From assembly GCA_004335835.1 (NCBI GenBank), contig RWJK01001782.1, positions 1 through 61,444 of the forward strand: DNA of 61,444 nt. Reading direction: 5' to 3'. The DNA is from Scenedesmus sp. ARA3. Its lineage: Eukaryota > Chlorophyta > Chlorophyceae > Sphaeropleales > Scenedesmaceae. The position numbers and the translations under genes were made by a program. Under the pieces are notes generated by a model that did no database searches, was not told where the DNA came from, and saw only the letters and a list, made by a program, of their open reading frames with translations. Positions within the stretch are counted from its first letter, which is position 1; each line of letters begins with the position of its first letter. Positions 55,001 to 61,444 of the stretch are shown here, piece after piece.

Positions 55001-58000
55001 CAGCAGCAGCAGTTGGCTGCCGTGGCTGCTGGCAGCAGCAGCGAGTGACGACTGCTTGCTGTCTTCCTATGCTGTGATGGCTCTGCTGCACCTAGAGTCT
55101 GCTGCTGCTCACCATCAGCATGAGCTGCGCATGCAGCAGCGGCGCTACCGGCACCACCACCTGCAGCAGCAGCTGGGGGTGTTAGGCCCGAACGGCAGCA
55201 GCAGCAGCAGCAGCAGCAGCAGTGAGGCTGGCGGCTGGAGGCAGCGCATTGCTCAGGAGCTGCAGGAGTTGCAGTCTGCAGAAGACTTTGCAGCTTTCCT
55301 GGAAGATCTCTGGCCATTTACTACCAGCAGCAGCAGTGGCAACGGCAGCAGCAGCAGCAGTGATGGTGTGTGGCGGCCGCCTATGTACTTCCCAGACGGC
55401 ATTCATCTGCTGAACCCCACTGACTCACATCACTGGGGTTTACTGCAGCCGCCAAAGATTACGCTGTTGGAGAGCCTCAGTGCGGCAGCAACTGCTGCTG
55501 CCTCTGCAGCTGTTGCGGCTGCTGCATCTGACCTGTCACAGTTCGACATAGATGCGTCAGACGCAGCTGCACTGGACCCAGCAGCAGCAGCGGCTGCAGC
55601 GGCCGCCGCAGCGAGTGCTGCTGCCAGCGCTCTGGGCGCTGATACTAGCCAGCTGCAACACAGCAACATTTCTGGCATGCAGGGCAATGTCAACAGCAGC
55701 AGCAGCAGCAGCTCTGGCGCCGCAAACGGTGGTAGCAGCAGCACTGGCACAGCAGGGGCCAGCAGCAGAAGCAGCAGCAGAAGCAGCAGCAGCACAGAGC
55801 TGGGTTTCTTGCAGCCTGCTGTTGTGTGGCTGGCTCAGAAGCTCGTCAAGTTTGCAGAGATCAAAGAAGAGCAGGTTGTGCAGGAGCAGCAGCGGCAGGC
55901 ACATGCAGCGAGCCAGGAAGGGTCCAACCCTGCTGCGCCGCTGTCCACATTTGCAGCTGTACAGGCCCTACTGAGCGGTACGTCTGATGCAGGGTCAGGT
56001 GTAGTATCTGAGCAGCAGCAGCAGCAGCAGCACTTCCCAGCAGAGCCTGAGTTTGATGTTGTGTTCATCCACGGCATTCGCGGTGGTCCCTTTGTAACAT
56101 GGCGCAAAGGCGGAGTACACAGGCACCCAGCCGCCGCACGCAGTGCCGACACATCATCAGCAGCAGCAGCAGCAGAGTCCGGCAGCAGCAGCAAGGGTCG
56201 CAGCAGCATCCCGCTGACGCCGTCTGCTGCCATGTCAGCGCACAAGAACCACATGACAAGGGCCGACTGCTGGCCTGCCTCGTGGCTGGCGGCTGACATG
56301 CCGGGGGCGCGCCTGCTCAGCGTGGAGTACAAGGTGGGTGGGGGCGGTCAGGATTCGTGTTCTGAAAGTTGAGTGCAATCTAACCTGGTTCTTCTACACG
56401 TCGAGAAGCTGCTGCTACAAGCAAGAAGGTGGTTCGGTGTCTTACAAGTGTGTACTTGCGCATGGTTTGCGAGTCGCAGTGCAGTGAATTCAACTCTCAC
56501 CCCATGTGCTGGTCGCTGCCGCTGTTGCTGCTGCTGCTGCTGCTGCACCAGGCGCCCGTGACAGGCTGGGAGGGCGAGTCTCTGAGCCTGCCCGACTGTG
56601 CTGACGCCGCAACTGCTGCTGCTGCTCTGCTGCTGCTGCTGCCATTGTAACTATTCCAGGCGCCCGTGACAGGCTGGGAGGGTGAGTTGTTGAGCCTGCC
56701 CGACAGCAGCCACATGAGTCTTACTGCTGCTGCCGTTGCTGCTGCTGCTGGTGCTGCTGCTGCCTTGCCTGCAGGCGCCAGTCACAGGCTGGGAGGGTGA
56801 GTCGCTGAGCCTGCCCAACTCTGGCCGGCTGCTGTTGACTGCTGCTGGTGCTGCTGCTGCTCCCGCTGCTGTTACCAATGCAGGCGCCTGTGACAGGCTG
56901 GGAGGGCGAGTCGCTGAGCCTGCCTGACAGCGGCCGGCTGCTGCTGGACAAGCTGGTGGCTGCGGGCGTTGGGGAGCGCCCCGTGGTGTTTGTGGCGCAC
57001 AGCATGGGCGGCCTGGTGGTCAAGGTGGGTGTTTGGTCACTGCATGGGGTGGTTTTGTCGGGTTCGCCAGTTACGCCGATCAGTGTTTTCGCCAGGTGCA
57101 GTGATCAGTGCTGGTTCCGCACAGCATGGGCGGCCTACTGGTCACAGTGGGCGGTGGTAGGGGAGCTTGCATTGCTCAGTGACGGGGGTCTTCTGTAATG
57201 ACGGCATATCTCCAATCATGGTGATATGTGTGTGGCGCACAGCGTGGTCGGGCTGTTGGTCAAGGTGCGTTTGTAGGGTTCTGATGCTTTAGGTCGGTTG
57301 CCAGCCACAGCTTGATTCATCTCTGAAATCAAAACAACAGTGCGCTGCAGCCGTGCCTCGCTCGCCCTCAATGTGCTTCACGCTTCTGCCTCTCCACATT
57401 GCCCTTACTCGTCTGCCTCGCTCTTCTGCCTCACCCTTCCTCCCCACCCTCCTATTCAGGAGATGCTGTCGCTGTCACTTGACGAGGCCCCGGGCAGCAA
57501 GCGCGGCCGCCTGGCAGCAGCCACCAAGGCCATCGCATTCTACAGGACGCCTCACTCTTCTGCCTCACTCTTCTGCTTCACTCTTCTGCCTCACTTTTCT
57601 GTCTCACTCGTTTGCCTTGCAGGAGATGCTGTCGCTGTCGCTGGGCGAGGCCCCGGGCAGCAAGCGCGGCCGCCTGGCAGCCGCCACCAAGGCCATCGCA
57701 TTCTACAGCACCCCGCACTTTGGCAGCAGCATGGCAGCACTTGGCTGGAAGCTGCGCCACCTACCAGGGGCCTCCCCAGCACCCTCCATCCACCACCTAA
57801 GCCCCGGCCCGCACCTCGCAGCACTCAACGCGCGGCTGGCGGTTTTGCACGAGTCCGGCAGGGTTCAGGTTTTGAGCTTCACTGAGGGTTTACCGACCAG
57901 CCTGGCGGGTTTAGGGTTCATCCCAAAGATCCTGATCGTGCCGTTTGAGAGCGCGTATCCAGGGTTTGGGGCTGTGCATGTGCTGGGGGCTCAGGACCAC

Positions 58001-58243
58001 ATTGATGTGTGCAAGCCTGACAGCAGGCAGGCGCCAGCGTATGCGGAGCTGCTGCAGTTTGTGCGGGGCAGCATGGCAGCAGCAGGGGTGGCTGCAGCAG
58101 CGGTTGCAGCAGGGCTGGAAGATGCTGACGCCAGCAGCAGCAGCAGCAGCAGCGGTGTTGAGGAAGGTGGTAGTGGTGCTGGTGCTGCAGATGCACAGGA
58201 GGCCACTGCTGCTGATGATGAGGTGGGGCGCGCTGCAGAGTGA
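49019..58243 (+). CDS. SERAC1-like alpha/beta hydrolase, giant form with ARM-type N-terminus
   Basis: Human SERAC1 (654 residues) acts at mitochondria-ER contacts in phosphatidylglycerol remodelling. Here 1902 residues come from ten plus-strand exons: 49019-49186, 49535-49853, 50181-50389, 50603-50766, 51153-51477, 51805-52183, 52462-53339, 53829-56333, 56884-57024, 57623-58243, all in phase. The N-terminus has a hydrophobic segment (WLWAGAGVAGIGVLSSTVV) that could be a mitochondrial or membrane signal. Residues about 60-1540 are armadillo-like helical pieces separated by long Ser/Ala/Gln tracts. The hydrolase domain begins FDVVFIHGIRGG (about 1554), then CWPASWLAADMPGARLLSVE, VFVAHSMGGLVVK with the nucleophile at about Ser1689, AFYSTPHFGSSMAA, and VPFESAYPGFG...QDHIDVCKP with Asp1821-His1822. 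The catalytic core is complete. The excess length comes from low-complexity inserts. Six introns contain exon-edge copies. Confidence 0.9.
50061..50132 (+). repeat. In-frame acceptor copy of SERAC1 exon 3
   Basis: CAG acceptor plus about 72 bases matching the exon at 50181. The offset is 120 bases (40 codons), the frame is open throughout, and all five differences from the real exon are synonymous. Choosing this acceptor would add 40 residues. Confidence 0.93.
50850..50918 (+). repeat. Donor copy of SERAC1 exon 4
   Basis: Repeats the exon end (GLLAMDAVAQGEAGRGL-like) plus GT, 152 bases after the real donor at 50766. Confidence 0.85.
53591..53785 (+). repeat. Two acceptor copies of SERAC1 exon 8, 119-base units
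   Basis: Acceptors at 53591, 53710 and 53829 are exactly 119 bases apart. Each is followed by the same exon start (LLAAVVAEDPTKQAWLLAAG or a close variant). Since 119 is not a multiple of three, use of the first two would shift the frame. Confidence 0.93.
56552..56830 (+). repeat. Three acceptor copies of SERAC1 exon 9
   Basis: Starts at 56552, 56660, 56775 and 56884 (real), each with AG acceptor, CTG-rich tract before it and APVTGWEGESLSLP after it. Differences between copies are mostly third-position. Spacings are 108, 115 and 109 bases; the first copy runs into a TAA at about 56648. Confidence 0.93.
57115..57268 (+). repeat. Two donor-side copies of the catalytic-Ser exon end
   Basis: After the real donor at 57024, copies of the HSMGGLVVK end occur at about 57115-57155 and 57233-57265. 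The last ends GTCAAG then GT, the middle one has lost the donor. In the last copy the elbow reads AHSVVGLLVK, so the GxSxG-type motif is broken. Confidence 0.82.
57460..57542 (+). repeat. Acceptor copy of SERAC1 exon 10
   Basis: CAG acceptor and about 80 bases matching the exon at 57623, ending abruptly where the exon continues. The offset of 163 bases is out of frame. Confidence 0.9.
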
Positions 58244-59184
58244 GCAGTGTACTCTGTGTCGTGTGTAAGTGGTGCCTTGCGCTGCGCTGTGTGCCACAGC
58301 AGACATGTTGTCGCAGTGAAACTCTGCTGAGACCATTTGCGCTGTGTTCTAAAGCCAGTCTCCACGCGCAACATGACGGTATGCTGCCAAATATGGTGTG
58401 CCTTTTTCAGCATTTATATGTCATGTCGTCTGCTGCAGGCAGAAGCTGGGTGTGCTTTACGTATGCTTTACGTGTGCGCAGTGCACTGCAGATTGTTCAA
58501 ACGGGAACCTGCATTGCTGCCAGGGATACCAAGAGCGTGTTGTTTGGTATGGGATTGACTTGCTGTTGGCAGCATTTTCACAGAGCTGCTGGGGTATTGA
58601 GCATTGCTGAGAGCCCAGAACCATGGTGTGACTGTTGGTGTGACCTAGGAGAGCAGAATGAGTGCTATGCGCGCCTTTGTGCATTGATGCACAGCCACGT
58701 GATGGTAATTTTTGTACTCGCGCCATTCAGCTTCCGTGGTTCATGGCATCGTTGGCTATGGCTTGGTTGGTGACACGATGGTGATTTGTATCGTACGTTA
58801 CGTAACCAAACTACTGCAGACACCACAGCCTGACACTACAGATGGGCTCATGGCAGCTGAGCGTCAAAGTTTTGAGAGGGGACAGTTACATGTGGGTCCT
58901 GGCACCATCTAATTTTGTATGAGCCACAACAGGTTTGAGAACCGAGCGCCGTCAATCAAACGTGATACAGCTGCAACGTGCAGTGCTGTGTAAAGGCAAG
59001 GGGTACGTATCCGTGCACAATCCTACATCAGCCTACTGCTCATGCTGCTCCGTCCCCTGCCACTCATAATATGCCCGGCACTGACTCAGTTGGCAACGAT
59101 AGCACCGCAGGGCAGCACCTCCTGTGTACTTCAACATGGCTTGCATGACTCCAAATGCAATTGCTCTGTCAACAGTCCTGGTGC
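58244..59184. other. Convergent intergenic region
   Basis: Between the SERAC1-like gene and the F-box/LRR gene. From about 59041 to 59140 it holds a diverged copy of the 3' coding end of the F-box/LRR gene. TGTAA on the minus strand is at 58886-58890. Nothing else is recognised. Confidence 0.5.
58264..58268 (+). terminator. Candidate poly(A) signal TGTAA
   Basis: Only 21 bases after the SERAC1 stop codon. Confidence 0.4.
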
Positions 59185-61199
59185 TCAATCAGCAGCATGC
59201 TGCTCCTGCTGCTCGTCCCCCTGCCACTCAAACAGCGCCCGGCATTGACCCAGCACGGCACCGCAAGGCAGCACCTCCTCAAGGTGCTGCCAAGCCGATA
59301 CTGACAAGGTCTCGTTGAACACAACAGCCAGCCCCTGCAGCTGCGTCAGCTGCGCTAGCACACCCACAGCAACAGCATCATCCACCACATCGCCGACAAC
59401 TGCCAGCTTGGTCAACGCGGTCAACGCAGTCAACGCGCCCATGGGTGTGCCGGGTGCCACCACAGTGGTCAGCCACAGCTGCTGCAGGTGCGGGCAGCAA
59501 CGCATCAACCTACCAATGTCACCAGGTCCCAGTGGCCACTCTTCCTTGTCATAATAGTTATTAGTTGCCGAGTTGGTCAAACGGTCAATGTCATCCCCAA
59601 AACCCCAGCCCATCTGCAGCCGCAGCAGCTGTGGCAGCTGCAGAACATCAGGCGCAAACACAGCACAGCCAAACCCTGCGTCAAACTCGCACTCCATCAG
59701 GTTGACCGCGGTCAAACAACTTGCCGAGAACAGCGCAGAGTAGTTGAACAGCTGCAGGGGCTCCTGCACGCCACCATACAGCACACAGCTCAGCTGCAGC
59801 TGCTGCAGCTGGGACAGCTGAGGCAGGACTGTCATCAATGCCATCTCCCTGCTTCACCAGGCGGATCAAACTCAAAGAACCCCTTAATGTCGTACTGCTC
59901 TATCCTCAGGCAGGTCAGCGCAGGCAGCCGGGTCAGCACTTGCGGGTCCAGCGACAGTGCATCGTATAGCTCTAGGTGCTGCAGGTTGCCCAGGCTGTTG
60001 AAGATGCCGGGCATGCGCGCATCTGTGAACTCCAGCCACTGCAAGTTCACATGGCAAATGATCTTGAGGCTTGTCAGGCTTGCAGGAAGCTCTACCAGTG
60101 CACCTGCTGCCCGCTGCAGCCCGCCACACATGCAAAACTCCAGCTCCCTCAGCTGCTGCAGGCAGTTGAGGCCTACCAGGTCAGCTGGCAGCAGCCGCAG
60201 GCAGCCCAAGTAGAGGTGTGTCAGCTGCACCAGGTCACCTAGGCAGCTGCCCACGCCGCAGCGCAGGAACTGCGCAGGCGGGAAATGCACTGCTGCTTTA
60301 GGAATCTCTGCCTCCTCATCCTCCGGCTCCCACCACTCCTGTGCTTCTATCTGCTGTTCCTCTTCATCTACTTCTATCTGCTGCTCCTCTTCATCTACTA
60401 ACACCTCTTCTTGTTCTGCTGCTGCAGGTTCTGCTGCTGCTGGTGCTGCAGCGGCATGCTCCTCCTCTGCTCCTGCTGCCGCTGCTAGTTCTGCTGGCGG
60501 TGCATCTTCTTGCTGATTCGCTGATCTCGCCTCTGCAGCTGCTACTACTGCCGCACAAGCTGGCCCTGGCTGCAGATCCTCCCCCTCCCCAGCCACCACT
60601 GAATACAGCCCCAGGTGCCTCAGCTGAGTCAGGCTGGCCAGCCCGAGTGAATGCAAGGAGCTGCTGAAGCTGCAGCAGCGCAGCGTCAAGCTGGTAAGCT
60701 TGCACAGCACAGCAAGGCTGCCGCAGCAGCTGCTGGTGCCGTCGCTGCTGCTGCTGCTGCTGCTGCTGTTGGGGTCAAGTATGCATTGCATGCCCAGGCT
60801 GCGCAGCTGTGAGAGCTGCTGCCAGGGCACAGGCCACTCCAGCCGCCGCCGCACGCTGAACCACGGCCGCCAGCCCCACTCACTGCTGCTGTCTTTTATG
60901 ACTGTCAGCTGCGTGAGGTTGCTGCCATGCCTGTGCAGCCACAGTGCCAGCGAGCCGGGCCTATCAATCTCAACAGTGATCGGTTTATCTGCCTGGTGTT
61001 GCAGGTGGTCAGGTTCGTCTGTAGCAGGGCAGCGGTCTCTCAAATCATGCAGTGAGCTTGCTGTGATGCCGCGGGTGGAGCTTGCCGCTGCTTCGTGCCA
61101 GGCATGCGAGACAGAGCAGCTGGTGAGGCGCTGCTGTGTGTCTACAAAGCTGAGGATGTGACACAGCACTCCCTTGGGAAACTCGAAAGTTGGTGTTTC
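59185..61199 (-). CDS. F-box/leucine-rich-repeat protein, 5' incomplete
   Basis: Probably a substrate adaptor of an SCF ubiquitin ligase. The visible minus-strand exon starts at 61199 after a CAG acceptor; an upstream first exon is missing or beyond the window. The F-box is FPKGVLCHILSFVDTQQRLT followed by SCSVSHAWHEAA. Leucine-rich repeats follow (QLRSLGMQC, LCKLTSLTLRCC, SLTQLRHLGLYS, LVQLTHLYLGCL, LQQLRELEFCMC, LGNLQHLELYDA), interrupted by an acidic Glu-rich insert. At 59837 the frame ends and the repeats continue in another frame (VLPQLSQLQQLQLS) to 59185. A 29-base GT-AG segment at 59829-59857 would restore the frame exactly if removed, giving 661 residues for the visible part. A one-base error is the alternative. 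Confidence 0.75.
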
Positions 61200-61390
61200 C
61201 TGCAAGCAAACACATGAGGGGCATGAGCAAGGTTTGGTGGCAGACTGCTTGCTCCAACCCCTGACATGCTGCTGCACGCCATGTGCGGGGTAATGCAGCT
61301 GGCAACAGCGCATAGCACAATGTTGTGCGGTATGCGTGCTGCCCCATGGCTGTAAACATCCTGGCAGCACAGACCTGTGGGTGCTGCTGG

Positions 61391-61392
<2 letters not shown>

Positions 61393-61444
<52 letters not shown>
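61393..61444. repeat. (CTG)17 tract at the window edge
   Basis: Seventeen perfect CTG units run to the end of the window, so the true length is unknown. On the minus strand it is CAG and lies upstream of the F-box/LRR exon. Confidence 0.97.

Noticed and set aside
57460..57542. Alternative complete exon to the one at 57623
   Set aside because: It lacks a donor at its end and its frame offset is not divisible by three, so it is treated as a partial acceptor copy.

Overview
The window is nuclear DNA from a green alga. It is most likely a chlorophyte of the Chlorophyceae, perhaps a Scenedesmus/Tetradesmus-like Sphaeropleales; that placement is inference. The reasons are spliceosomal genes with many short exons and GT-AG introns, a moderately GC-rich composition, very abundant CAG/CTG trinucleotide runs that encode Gln, Ser or Ala tracts, and TGTAA motifs downstream of several stop codons (the usual chlorophyte poly(A) signal). 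There are no operons, no CRISPR array, no rRNA and no convincing tRNA. A 137-base run of N lies at 23706-23842 and a single n at 23076.

Layout: (+) 1497-6085, Fpg/Nei-family DNA glycosylase with a C-terminal SAP domain; (+) 6636-10773, DUF4202 protein with a likely organelle-targeting N-terminus; (-) 14379-12444, TMEM53/DUF829 alpha/beta hydrolase; (+) 16264-22660, TMCO4/DUF726 protein; (-) 31385-25812, CAMK-like Ser/Thr kinase; (-) 34564-32174, borealin-like chromosomal passenger subunit; (-) 36417-35600, frameshifted leucine-rich-repeat gene; (-) 41747-38826, unrecognised 759-residue low-complexity protein; (-) 44274-42711, ALG14; (-) 48695-46028, GT4-type glycosyltransferase; (+) 49019-58243, a giant SERAC1-like lipase/hydrolase; (-) 61199-59185, F-box/LRR protein (5' end missing). 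Nine coding sequences are closed exon by exon in phase here, and the rebuilt lengths divide by three. Of these, the N-termini of ALG14 and the F-box/LRR gene are open, and the F-box/LRR gene closes only if a 29-nt intron is assumed. Junctions left open are the last one of the glycosylase gene and the first one of TMCO4; the LRR gene at 35600 is frameshifted.

The genes do not form one pathway. They are house-keeping functions: DNA repair, mitosis, N-glycan assembly, membrane lipid hydrolases and signalling. Three are membrane-associated alpha/beta-hydrolase families (TMEM53, TMCO4, SERAC1), and ALG14 neighbours another glycosyltransferase.

The striking feature is architectural. In nearly every multi-exon gene, introns carry one to three extra, diverged, tandem copies of the adjacent exon edge together with its splice site. 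These are either acceptor plus exon start, placed upstream of the real exon, or exon end plus donor, placed downstream. Several arrays have unit lengths divisible by three and stay open. In three pairs checked by eye all 17 differences are synonymous. This could be a system of duplicated splice-site cassettes generating length isoforms, intron growth by tandem duplication, or an assembly artefact from divergent haplotypes. The sequence alone cannot separate these, but the pattern is the main discovery candidate.
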